Assembly (NCBI GenBank): GCA_002682825.1
Contig: NOKP01000001.1
Coordinates: 932,501-996,500, forward strand
Source of the DNA: Neonectria sp. B-13
Lineage: Eukaryota > Ascomycota > Sordariomycetes > Hypocreales > Nectriaceae
DNA: 64,000 bases
Reading direction: 5' to 3'
Every line of letters begins with the position of its first letter. The stretch's first letter is position 1. This document shows positions 1-11,304 of the stretch, piece by piece. The position numbers and the translations under genes are program-made. The notes beneath the pieces are model-generated. The model was not told where the DNA came from, ran no database searches, and saw nothing but the letters and a program-made list of their open reading frames with translations.

Positions 1-2712
1 GGCTGCTCTGGAGTATAAGAGGCCAACCCTGGCAGCGTGATGCATGGCGGGCCAATGGTGATGATGCGCAGTGCAGGCGGGGTGGGCGATGCAGCCTGCC
101 TTGGCCAGGCTCCCAGGGCTGAACGCAAGCATCTTGCCTTGTTGGGCGCCTTGCGGAGAGTTTGGATGGGTTGCAAGTTTGGTCAGCTGCATGATGAGGC
201 TAATGTCGATGGTGTTGAGGATGCCCCGATGACGTTTGAGGGGGGCTGCAGGGCTGACCGCGGAGCTTGAGTCTGGATCAGAAGCCTCGGCCGACAAAGA
301 GCCCTGCCAGACATGGAGATGTGCATTACCCGGAGCATTGCCAACGCATCAAGGTCGACGAGATCGAGCGGCAGATGGATGACGCTGATCACCGGAGTTT
401 CCGTTTGCCGCATCGAGCTGATCCGGGATGATTCCCACGCATCAGTGCAATGGATGCATGAAGTCGCCTGCGTGTGCGTGAAGTGAGGGGTTTGACCGAT
501 GTTGTGACTTGTGAGGGGGATTGTGCATCTCGGTCGGCCCAGAAAGATCCCAGGACCAACCGACCTGTCAGACTGAACCTGGTACATCAACTCTTGCATC
601 GAAGGCATGTAAGACTCGCTTAACCTTGACAGAAAACGGAACCTCTTAGCACGCCGGATGACCAGGGCTCTATCTATGAACGCCGAAACAGTCACGGCCG
701 AAAGCCAATTGCAGCCGGCCCGGGCCGCTTCCTAAATAGGAAGCCGTGATGTGGGGCCATCTCGGACGACGTTCGGGGCTCGACCCCACGGCTTCCGAAT
801 TCATGACGGCGTTGCTCTACTGTTTCCTTAAGGAACATATGATCATTTTCTGCTAGGATCCTTGATTTTTCGTATGGGTGTAGAAAGCTCCGGTTTTTAG
901 GGCATGCCTCCGACGAAATTCGCTTCCTTGTTTGGATGCTTGTGTTGTTTGTGTCTGCTGGTTATTTGAATGGTCATTTACGAATTATTTTGCATGTTGG
1001 AAGTACAAAATAATTATTTGTACGGGAGAGATCGAGGGGAGCCCTCCGTGGAACCTCAGACTTCTATCCTGGTTCTAGGCTGTCTCAGCCCGCTGGCTGT
1101 CCCTGGAACGTGGCTTGGCTGCCTGAGACCCATAGCAAGACATGATTCAGCTCTGCAATGAGTGTAATAGGCGTTGTGGATAACCGTGTCTTGCGGGGCA
1201 GAGCGCTTTTATGCACGAAGTAACGTTTCTCACCTATATCAGTGATTAAGTGTTGACAGAGGGACTTGAACTCACTATATTCATCGCCGAACTAACACTG
1301 GTGGGCTGAGCGCATCTCGCGTCCTCAAGAACCATAAGAATGGTCACAAATCAACTCGATACGTGGTCGAAGAAGCGCTGATATTACTCAAGGGTACAGT
1401 TGCGCCATGGCAGCGATATAAGCGACCTTATATCGTGTATCTACATATATCTAAAACAATATTGACTGACACCAAAATACCTACAAATATTATGGAGCTA
1501 TGAGTTTCAAAGGAATCGCAGGATTTCCTCAAAAAGAAGCTCGAAATTCATGTTCGGCAGGTAGAACTGTGACTGGCTTAATGATTCATAATACGAGCCG
1601 GTCTTGAGATCGAAGATCTCCGCCATTGGCTGAATCATTGCCACAGGCAGATCTCAGAGGTTTGTGGCGTGATCGGAGAATCATAATACGTGTCTGACGG
1701 TCCTTGGGCTTATGTTTTGCAGTTGATTCGTTTTGTATTTGAGGCAGTGCACATCAGCCTTTCTAGCCAGGACTAAGGACTGATGCACGTGTACGATTGA
1801 GAGGAGGGGAGAAGCGTTTGAGAATTGGACTTTGCATGGAATTCAGTGGGATAGAGAGTCAAAAATGTTCGTCCCTACAAGATCTTGATTGAGTCCACTG
1901 GTTACCGAGTCTAACCCCGTCATTGTTGCTTTGCCGCCGCGTTCTTGGCTGCCGACATTATTGGCTTGGCGGATGTTGAAGCCAGCACGCATCCGGGACT
2001 GGCGTATGAGAACGAGAGCGAACTACACAATGCGCAGATTATGACTGACAGCGAAAAGAAGGCTCTTGCTCGATGCAACGCCTAACAAATGCCGTGAAAG
2101 CCTACCAGTGACGGACAGATCTCTTGGGCATTCCCACGTATTTTGGCTGTCTGATCTGGTCATCAATTCCTCGGGTTTCGACACGCTCAATTGCCGTGGA
2201 GAATTTGGACTTGATCGTCTGTCGAAACGTGTCGGCAATGTTTAAGCAGAGCCGAAGTCCCATTAGCGCGATGGTGATTGGAACCCCGACTCTCTCACTC
2301 CATGTATGGCCAGTTGGCCGGGCATATGGGGGGGACATGCATACTTAGCCTAGTTCTAAGCTGATGTGAGGCTGGCTGTTAGTGGAATACTCTCGGAAAC
2401 AGCCGTACCAGTTAGAAAAGAAAACGGAACAACAGATTTTGAATCAAGGAGGCGCATTGCGTCCAGTGTATTTCTCTTGTAGAGTCGCAGCTCCCACCTA
2501 TGGCTACGATATTTTTGAGTATTTGACAATACGTTATGCTGATCCATATTCATCCTTCATCCATGCGTATATCCAGATCCGGCTGTTCTGTTTCTGTCGC
2601 CTTCTATTAAATCCATTAAAAAGAGACCCAATAAAGAGATTATTTGCCTTGTTTCAGCCCAAGGCATGTGGCTAGTAGTCGTGACGCCCGGCTGACGATC
2701 TCACCGATCAGA
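1..2712. other. gene-free stretch at left edge
   Basis: I see no coding region here that I can support. Open frames are short and low in recognisable domain content. From about 830 to 2600 the sequence becomes AT-richer with short AT tracts (for example 985-1020 and 1425-1475). The segment next to 2713 is the 3' flank of the chitin synthase gene, which is transcribed leftwards towards it. Confidence 0.5.
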
Positions 2713-4877
2713 TCAGCAGTGGGTCCCGCGGCCACCCGCGTCATCCATGTTCTTTTCGTCGTCGTCGCCGCGGATGACTTCTCGGGTCTTACCCCACTTG
2801 AAGTCGTCGGAATGGAAGAGAGAGTAAATCAAAATGACCATGTTCATAACCGGAGACGTGAAAATGTGCGCGAAAAATCCCACAAAATACTGGAAGCGTT
2901 CGAGGTTGTTTCTTGGCAACCAGAAACCAATGCAGAAAGAGTAAAACTAGTGGTTTTCAGGTTAGCCACAAAGTACGAAAGTTGCTTGGCGGATGCGGCC
3001 ACCAAGCCACGGCTGAGTCTAGACTGCAATGGAACACTTGGAAGTTTGGAAGAGGGATGTTGGAACTTACATAGCGGAAGAACAAAACGCAGATCAGCCC
3101 CAGGAAAACGGGCTCAGACATGACCTCCTTGCCTCGCTTGGCGAAGACGATCATGAGCTCGACAAAGGCGGCGATGATGAAGGGCGTGATGGCCCACGTG
3201 ACGACGGCGACGAGACTCTGCAACCGCTCGATGAGGATGATGCCGGGCCGGAAGATCATGACGAACTCGTTGGAAATACTGCCCAGCGCCCAACGCTTTC
3301 GTTGCGACAGGAAGACCTTCCAGGTCTGCGGGACGATGGTGAAGGCCTTGGCACGGAGCGCCTGCGCCGTCCGCTTGCCCGGGAAAAGACTGAAGATGAT
3401 GGACGCGTGGATGCTGTCCTCGGAGTAGTTGCCCATGATGTGCTGCGTCATGATGTCGTTGGGCTTGGGGCAGTATCCGAAGCGCTCGCGGAGGACCGAA
3501 TCGCCGAACGTGGCTTCATCGACGCGGATAAGCTGGCAGCAACCGGGCAGGCAGTTGACCTTGCCGGTGATGCGCGACTGGAACATGCGACGGAGACCCT
3601 GAGTCTGGGAGTACTCGACGGACTGGTACAGCGACCAGTATCCCCAGTTGTGGCCGTCATAGTCGACACAGACGTGGCCGCAGACGCCGACGACCTTAGG
3701 GTTCTTGCGGATCTCCTTGATCATCTCCCAGATGCAGTAGTCGTCGAAGACGGTGTCGGCGTCCATGCCGGCGAGGTAGTCGATGTTCTCGACGCCGCCC
3801 TGGACGAAGGTGTTGCCGAGGTACTCAAAGAGTTCGTTGTTGAACATGGTGACGATGTTCTCGGAGCGCTGCTTAAAGTGATACAGGAACGAGCGAGCGA
3901 AGCACAAGCTGTCACGCTTGCCTTGGTTGTACCGCTTGCCGACGAAAACGTACGGGATGCCCTTGTAAAAGCCGGTCTGGGTGTTGACGGGCATGAAGAG
4001 GCCGTCACGAGCACGATATCCGTTTTCGAAGAACCGAGATGGGCCAGGCTCCAGGATGTCCTCGAGGAGGTAGCCCTGGGTCGTCTTCTCCATGCCGGGA
4101 CCACGCACATTGCCGTCGACGACAATGAAGATGACTCGGGGGTGGTTATCAATGTTCTTCTGGGTAACCAACGAGTCAAGCGAGCGTTTCAATTCATCAT
4201 ACGTCTCGTTGTAGCAGGGGAGCAACATGACCATCTTCTCCGGCTCATCGGGGATGTTCTCCTTGGGGTGCCACCAGAACAGGAGCACGTGGGTGACGAA
4301 CCAGTGTAGCACGATGCAGAGACACATGGCCGCCTGGAGCATGGTGTTGGAGCTGAGGAGGACCAGGAAGAAGTAGTACAGTTGGGAGTACATGTAACCG
4401 ACGTAGATCAGGGCGCCATTGATTATGGTGAGACCGGAGATGAGAGCCCATTTCTGGAGGCGGAGCACGTCCTTGGACATCTTCTTGAGCTCCTCGTCCG
4501 AGTCCCATCGCAGCTTGGCATCTTCTTGCTGGACTGAAGACGTGAAGGACAGGTTGGAGTCGACGCCCTGCGACAACCAAGAGGCGTGGGTGACTCCCGA
4601 TCGCGGCGTCTGCGCCCCCGGGGCGAAGCTGCCATTGATACCGCGGATCACGGACTGGGACAACGTTAGCAAAATCTAATGGCGACGACACACTGGGACT
4701 GAGAGACGGGACACTCACCGAGTCACGGGAGGAGGTGTTCCCGCCGGGCGGCTGCAGTTGATACTGCGTAGGCTGGTTGAAGGAAACCGGAGGGCCATTA
4801 CGCTCCACTCTGTTGACCCGGTCTGAGGAGGACGCAGCGGACTCCCCGTTGGGGGTTGGTAACCGAGAAGTGCTCAT
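2713..4877 (-). CDS. chitin synthase, small class without myosin domain (probably class VI/ChsD-like)
   Basis: Membrane glycosyltransferase (GT2) predicted to polymerise UDP-GlcNAc into chitin at the plasma membrane. Three exons: 4877-4719, 4654-3071 and 2946-2713. The introns are 64 bp (branch CTAAC) and 124 bp, and all joins are phase 0, giving 658 residues. The ATG at 4877 is the first true ATG in frame; the open frame extends upstream only through GTG. Visible features are a Ser/Thr-rich N-terminus, membrane segments near 122-180, the catalytic DADT at 351-354, EDS at 465-467 and QRKRW at 504-508, then C-terminal membrane spans that continue across the second intron. No N-terminal myosin head or cytochrome-b5 domain is present, which excludes classes V and VII, and the length fits the small ChsD/Chs6 group. 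Class assignment is an inference. The EDS, where EDR is usual, is noteworthy. A chitin deacetylase and a nucleotide-sugar enzyme lie upstream. Confidence 0.9.
4655..4718 (-). other. intron 1 of chitin synthase
   Basis: Donor GTGAGT follows the Ser53 codon. Branch GCTAAC and acceptor CCCAG precede the next Ser codon. The 64-bp intron contains the TTG from which the longest uninterrupted frame would otherwise start, so that frame start is not real. Confidence 0.85.
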
Positions 4878-5108
4878 TGCGACAAAGGTATGCTCTTGCC
4901 AAGTGGTCGAGGTATTCGAGGTGGACGAAGATGCGCCTCCCAGAGACACGACGAGCTCGCCGCCGGGTTGAGGTCCAGCCCCTCACAAAGTATAGCAACG
5001 AAGGGCTATGCTGAAGCGAATGGTGGGAAGGGTTGGATTGGGCGTCGACAAACAGGGACGAGATACTGGTGCGTGATGGGGGGAAGCTCGACGCAACGAC
5101 AGTAAACA

Positions 5109-5168
5109 AGGACGACGACGAGGACGACGACAAGGACGACGACAGCAACGACAACGACAACGACAGAA
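5109..5168. repeat. GAC/AAC trinucleotide-rich tract
   Basis: Imperfect GAC repeats interspersed with AAC, about 60 bp, some 235-290 bp upstream of the chitin synthase ATG. In the transcript sense it is a GTC-rich tract, probably in the promoter or 5' leader. Confidence 0.8.
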
Positions 5169-6077
5169 GAACGGAACGACAGGTTTTGCAACAATGGGCA
5201 GGGTCGCAATATACGACTGGGGGAAGAGATGCTCTGAAGCGAGAACGGGGATCAGAGTCGAGCGAGTGACGGGGGTTGAGCGGCAAGGGAAGCTATGAGA
5301 GGGAAGAAGCGAGGCCGGGGGAGAGCGAAGCTATAGCAGGATCTGGGCGCGGAGCAAGGCGAGCCCGTCCGGGCAGCAGAAAGCCCAAGGCTACTAGACG
5401 TGCTCGCGATCCTGCAAGGCCAGGTCCTTGCAAATACACCATACACCATGCAAAATACCTATACACCCAGGTTCAGGTCCCCGCTCGGGGCGCCTCTCGA
5501 CGAGAACCACTGCGCCGGCTTAACGAGACGAGAGAAGGCGACAAAAGGGCCCCCTTCGAGATGGCCCCGGCACATAGCACGACAGCGCATCCATCACACC
5601 CAGCGTCTCGACCGCCTAATACGAACAGTCCGCTACGTCCTGCCAGGAAAAACACCCGGCAGGGGGGGGTGGGTTGGCCTCACCTAGGGGCTAATGCTGC
5701 ATCCTGCTGTCCTTCGCGCCACGGGGCGAATAAGTCTTGGGAGTATATGATGAGGTGGTCGTTGGGCGGGAGAGGAAGAAAACCACCGAAGCACACGCCC
5801 CTTGCTATTTTCTCAGCCGCTTGTTTGACGATCCGGCGTCGACGGTCAGCCATCTGCTTTTCTTCCCGCCCTCTCTTCTTTCCCGTGTGGAGACAGGGAC
5901 ATGGGAAGAAAAGAATCTCGCCCGTTGGATGGGGCATGGGTTTATTCAGCGGGCCCCAATACGCATCCTGCCTGAACGGACCCGTATACGGTTGGATGGA
6001 TGGGATGGATGGTACGAAGTACTACTATGGTAATGGTTGGTAATGGTAAGGTACTCATGCTCCGTAGACGACGAGGT

Positions 6078-6142
6078 ATCCATATCCAAATCCATACCTA
6101 TCCACAACCATCCACAACCATCCACAACCATATCCATATCCT
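6078..6142. repeat. minisatellite, TCCACAACCA x3 with TATCCA flanks
   Basis: Three perfect tandem copies of the 10-mer TCCACAACCA at 6101-6130, flanked by TATCCATATCC-type units on both sides. Non-coding; no gene context. Confidence 0.85.
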
Positions 6143-9100
6143 AGTCTCGAATCATTGCCGTGGCCTGGCCAACGTGGAAGAGAGAAACTTCGAGGACCTA
6201 ATTTTTGTTTGACCGCACATCCAGGGTGCCTAGTGCATCTGCCGACGAACACAGTTTGGGCCTGTAATATGCACCGAAACAGCAGGGGTCGTCCGCGGAA
6301 TACAACAAGGAAGCCTGGGTCAGGGACCAGGTTCTTGTTGGTCCACGATGCAGAAAAACAAGTCGAGCTGGTGCAACCGCCGCTCAGTATTTGATTGCAC
6401 CATGGGTTCGTCCTCGCCTCCGAGCTACATTGCATCACATTTCGGAAAAAGGAAAATGGGAAAAGACCACAACGGCCGAAAGCCCAATTTCAACACACGA
6501 GAACGGAGCCGGCCTCACCGGAAGCCTCCATGTTCCTGTTTGGTGGTTCGGTGGGCGTGCGGTTTCCGGGCGTGTGAGGCACCGAGCGTGAGTGTTTGCG
6601 GCTTTCATGCTGTTACCCGCGCGCGTGCTCGGATCGGAGATCAACACGGGGGCGGCCCCAACATTGATGAGGATCGGTGATGGCTTCTCCCGCTAGCCAA
6701 GAGCCTTTTTCGTCGTGAATGCGCGGATGACCGGTGTGGCGGGAATGCCCCCATCTTGCAAGCAGATGACGAATCGTCGTGTACCGCCATTAACCCTTGC
6801 GTTGCTGACCACGAAGATGCGCCTAGAGTCGTGATGATGAAAAAGGCTTATGGGAAGGGCGGGCGTCGAAGCACTTCGGCTAGGGGTCGTTGATGACAAG
6901 GTGTGACGATGGAGGCATGGTCCCGCATCGGCGGAACCTCCATCGGCGGAACCTCAACGCCTTGTCCCCGTCAGCCCAAACCCGACTACGATGTGCGTAC
7001 GTACAGGACAGCATGTATGTACGAAGTATGCAAAGCTTGGAGAGTTCAGCCTGTGAGGACGACTACCACCACGGCGTGGAGGAGACTAGCAGGCGGGACG
7101 GTCTCATCGGTTGCGCCCCGAGCTGGGCTATCAGATGCGAGATGCGAGGCAACACTTGGCAAGGAGTGACAACTTGGCCAAGGCCGCAGACGACAGCCCA
7201 CCGAGCCACGGGCCGGCGACTTTGTCGTTGGCGAAGAGGCCAGAAGTGGGCCACCGAACAGGCTCTTTGTCCTGTCGTCAGCTTCGAGTTGTGGCGCGCG
7301 CCCAGCCGGAGATGGGATCACGGATAGGCCACGAATGGATCATGGACGGATTATGAACAGCCCCGGGCCTTGCAGGAGAGCATGCACAGGGGTTCGTGTT
7401 GAGCATGTACCTATACACGTACAGAGCCAGGTGCAGGTTCAAGTGTGAGCCAACCCAAGTCAAGCCAAGCCAGGGCCAAGGCCAAAGTCAAGGCCACGCA
7501 GCCAAAGAGGAGACGAGGACGCGGAACTAGGGCGCCATTCCCAACCCCAGTCATACTCACCAAATCAACTGAACTCCCCAGAGTCCCCAGTCAACCTCAA
7601 CGCCAACGACCGTCAACCCACCGTACGCCACCCGCCGGGGCACTCCCCACGCCCGCCCCCGAGACCAGGATCTAGTCCACAACCCTAGACCACCTGGAAT
7701 ATGGACTCCCCACCGGCAGATGAGAATAGCATGTTACAGAGTGCGGTGGCTCGCGGATGCAAGCTGAAGCGGCCCAGAGAGGAAGTCTCGACGAAACCGT
7801 CGACGACGTTTGTCGTCAGCCAAGCCGCACTACGATCGGACTTGACGGGTTTAAAGCCACGATGATGATGTTTTTTTTGCTTCGTTTCCCGTCATGGTCA
7901 TGCCATACCACCCACTCGACGGACAGCCCGCCGTTGCACAACTTTTTTTCTTCGCCGGCCTGTCATCGCACTCCCGTTCCTACATTTGTATTTGTAATTA
8001 CCCAATCTGACAGTCAGTCACGGCTCGGCCCTGCCTGCATAGAAATGCACAAACAAACTCTCCAACGTATTCGTTCTGCAATCGTCGTCCGGAACCCGGA
8101 GCACGGCTGCACCTTGCACCGAAAGCTTCTTCTCTCTTCTGTCGGGTCCAATCCCCCCCTCCCCTCTTCCCAGTTTGAGTTCCCGTCCCCCCATCTCTCC
8201 TGTACCCGGTTCGATTGTGAGGGTGTGCCTGGCTGTCCCGTGGAATGTTGTGAAAGAGTCGAGGCCCACCAGTAAATGTGTGTCCCCCGCCCATCGTCTA
8301 TGGCTGGGAAAATGGGGGAGGGGGGCAGTCGTCCTTCATTCAGATCTGCACGAAAGCTCTATTTTTGGGAGGGTGGGCGAGCGTGGGCAGAGATCAAAGG
8401 GGGTGTGGGCAGCTACATCACACGTGGGAATACGGGCGGGCTCCTCTTCCATACGAACAAGCCAAGAGCCTCAAGCAGAATGGCGTGTTTTGGACTTTGT
8501 GGCCCACGAGCGAGGTTCGCTGTAAGAGCCTATGGGAGTTGAGCCCTCTGTTTTTTTCTTTTCAGCTGTGTGACGTTGCGCCTATCTATATCCGAGCAAA
8601 AACTAATGTACGCTCTTGCAAGTGGCATCTCAAGCGCGAGCTGGCTCCATTCATCATTCATTCACCGGAGTCTTGGGAAGGGTTCCCCTGGCCATCTATG
8701 TAGCGTGCGTACAGAGCACCGTCGCTCTTTGGCCCAGAGTCTCAAGCTGAGACGATCCGCTTTCCCAGCCGGCTGGCTAGGGGACCAAGGGACCAAGGGA
8801 CCTCGCCCGACAAGCGGGGAGAACCACTCAAAGATAAAAGTAAAACGGAAGAAAATACATTAATTACAAAAACGGCACAGCGTCTAACTGTGGAGCTGGA
8901 GATGGAGCTGGAGATGGAGCTATGGAGCCTCGACGCCAGCCCGACGAGGATCATGGATGTGCCTGTGCAACGCTCGTGGCACGGGACGGGAATAAACAAG
9001 GCCCCATCTGCAGGCTTCAGGCTTCAGGCCTCAAGAATAGAGGCGTCGTTAGTTTTCCAGCAGCGTCGATGACAAAGGCAGGTGATGCATAAGGGCCGTT

Positions 9101-9404
9101 TTCTTTTAACGATATTAAACTTAAAATACTAAAACTGAACTGGCCGGTGCGCTACGGAGTATAGTATGTCGCGTGTTTGCGCGAGCCGGCAAGGGGCCAA
9201 GGGCCAAAACTAAGAAAAGAAGAATCGCTCCGAGTTTCCAGATTCCACGTCATACCCTGGTTCGCGGGAGACGCCACACGGAGCTACCGTTCCCGCAAGC
9301 CTGCCCAACCTGGAGAAAAAGTATAGAGGGTTCTGACGTTCACGCTAGCTAGGCCCTACGACGATCCCGCTGTGATGGGTGGTGGGTGTCTCAGTTGCGT
9401 TAGA

Positions 9405-11304
9405 TTAGTTGCAAGTTCCGAATCCGCGCTGGCAGCCCGAGCCGCAGTGGCCGGAACTGCTTCCACTGCACAGAGAGAAGACGATTCGTCAGCTAGGCCC
9501 GTTCTGTATGTAAGGGGGAGTTTCGGCGTCCGCTTGCCGTGGCGATGACGAGGTTTTCCAAGCCACAAAGTATCAAGGAACAAGAGACTAGAGAGTGTGC
9601 TTACCAGAAGCCGTACTGCGAGCAGCAGGTCTTGGTGCCATATTTGGCGCATGTGGCATCAAAGGCCGCTCCACAAAGGCCGTTGGTGGTGTCGCTGACG
9701 TTCTCGGACGTTGGGTTGCACTCGCCAAAGTCAGTGTCGCAACCAGTACCGCAGTAGCCATCACTAGAGCCGCTGGGTAAAAGTTAAAAGAAAATAGCGT
9801 TAGCCAGATGTATCCAGTAGGCACGTCGCCTACAACGGCGGACGGGAAGGGGGGCGTGGAGACGTCGGAGAATAGAGGAGGAGGAGGAAACGCACGAGGC
9901 TGAATCATCGACGCCTCAACACCACCCTCGACTACCTCGATAAAACTTACCAGAAGCCGTAGAAGCTGCAGCAGTTACCAAAGGTAGAGCCAATGCATGT
10001 GTATCTAGTAGTGCCGCCACACTGCTGGTTCGGCGAGATGAGAATCCCCGTCGACGTAGCAGTGCTGGTAGATACCGAGCGTGTGGACGACGCCGTCGTC
10101 GTCGTCTTGGTGGCGCTCGCCGTGCACGAGCTGGCCGTGCAGGCGCCCGTCGATGCCTGGCGATACCAGTTTGCTACCGGGTCGCCAAGGCATTCGCCGA
10201 CCGTCACGAGCTTGTAACCACGGTTCTGGGCCGTCGTGATCATGTAGGCCGTCAAATTCGTGACGGTCTGCTCGTGCACGTCGTGCGCAAGCACCGCGTA
10301 CTTGTTGCTGCTGGCGACATTGGACAGCCCAGCCGAGTATCGGTTCTTGGCGTTTTGGATCAGCGCGGGAGAATCGTACTCCCAGTCCTTGGTGTCCAGG
10401 TTGGTAGTGACAACGTGGTAGCCAAGCTCAGTCATCAAGGCCTGGCAGCCTGAACCGGCGCTGCATTCCAGGTACGGAGGCCGCATGTAAGTGGGGATCC
10501 ACCCGAAGATGTTGCGGAAAGCCATCTCGTTGTAGATCATCTCTGACCTCCTGATGGTGCTGTTGACCTGGTTGAGGTCGCGGTGAGTCCATGTGTGGCT
10601 GGCAATGTGGTGGCCCGCGGCATACATGCGTCGCAGCATAGCAGGCCAGTCCAACGACGGGTTGTCGATGTGACCCTTGCCTCTGTTGTTGCCGGCAACG
10701 AAAAACGTCGCCTTGACATTGTACGTATCCAAGAGATCCAGCATGTCATTGGTGTAGTCATAAGGACCGTCGTCAAAAGTCAGCGCCACCGTACCAGGCT
10801 TGGTGCACGTGGTGATGAGGCTGCCTGTCATGTCTCTGTCAGCTTGTTTCCTGCGGCTCTCCCCTGTTTTCCGTCTGCCGTGCGAGGCATCGCGAAATCC
10901 GGGCTACAGAACGCACCATAGGGCACACTGCCAATCTTGGGCCGGGCAATGCTCGCGGTGCTGCTCCCGCCGGGGCCGAAGCTGAGTTTCCGGATGTTAG
11001 CTGCTGCGCCGCATCTCCGCCTTACCCCAGATCCCGGGGAGCCTTACAAAGTATCACAGGAATCGCTGTATTGCAACTGGCAGCCAGATCCGGCGCAAAA
11101 GTCCGTGGTCGTGCCACAGTAGCCGCTCTCCGAGCAGCATGAACCTGGGTTGCACCGTCCATACCCCTCACCACACTCAGTACCGGCACGTCCTTGCAGG
11201 ACAGCGTTCCTCTGTGTAAGGAACCCGGCCGGGGCTGGGCCTGCGAGGGCTGCACCGGCACTGAGCAAAAGGCAAGCGAGGGTGGTAGACATGGTGGCCT
11301 TCAT
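9405..11304 (-). CDS. secreted chitin deacetylase (CE4) with three CBM18 chitin-binding modules
   Basis: Predicted to remove acetyl groups from chitin or chitooligomers outside the cell. Five exons: 11304-11048, 10981-10917, 10824-9951, 9772-9605 and 9465-9405. They join in frame to 474 residues. Order: signal peptide (1 to about 21), CBM18 with eight cysteines (about 43-83), NodB/CE4 domain (about 110-320), Ser/Thr-rich linker (about 335-367), and two C-terminal CBM18 modules (about 371-415 and 430-474). CE4 motifs seen are TFDDGP (123-128), the metal-binding H184-T-W-T-H188, RPPY (222-225) and LAHDVH with H288. Introns 3 and 4 both cut the Cys codon of a YGF-C-G motif at the same phase. Such proteins are known to modify chitin during cell-wall remodelling or to hide oligomers from host receptors; which applies here is not visible. 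Confidence 0.93.

Larger units (their letters stand above)
4878..9404. other. 4.5-kb intergenic region upstream of chitin synthase
   Basis: This lies between the start of the chitin synthase gene and the 3' end of the chitin deacetylase gene. It contains simple repeats (listed separately) and many short frames in all phases, but no domain I recognise. An ATG frame at 7701-7865 codes for 54 residues but resembles nothing. The region is long enough to hold a long promoter and leader, or a non-coding transcript, but the sequence gives no direct sign of either. Confidence 0.45.

Noticed and set aside
3024..3070. alternative 47-bp intron (acceptor at 3024) in the chitin synthase
   Set aside because: It would lead into a frame that does not reach the conserved C-terminal membrane segment; the 124-bp intron ending at 2947 gives a continuous hydrophobic span and closes in frame.
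3029..4309. 426-codon plus-strand open frame opposite the chitin synthase
   Set aside because: It is the antisense shadow of a GC-rich coding exon; its Asp/Glu/Val/Leu-rich repetitive content is typical of such mirror frames.
5276..6043. 255-codon frame upstream of chitin synthase
   Set aside because: Low-complexity Arg/Pro/Ser content, no domain, and overlapping frames on both strands; no credible start context.
7701..7865. 54-codon ATG frame (MDSPPADENS...)
   Set aside because: Short, isolated in a long gene-free region, no recognisable similarity and no splice continuation found.
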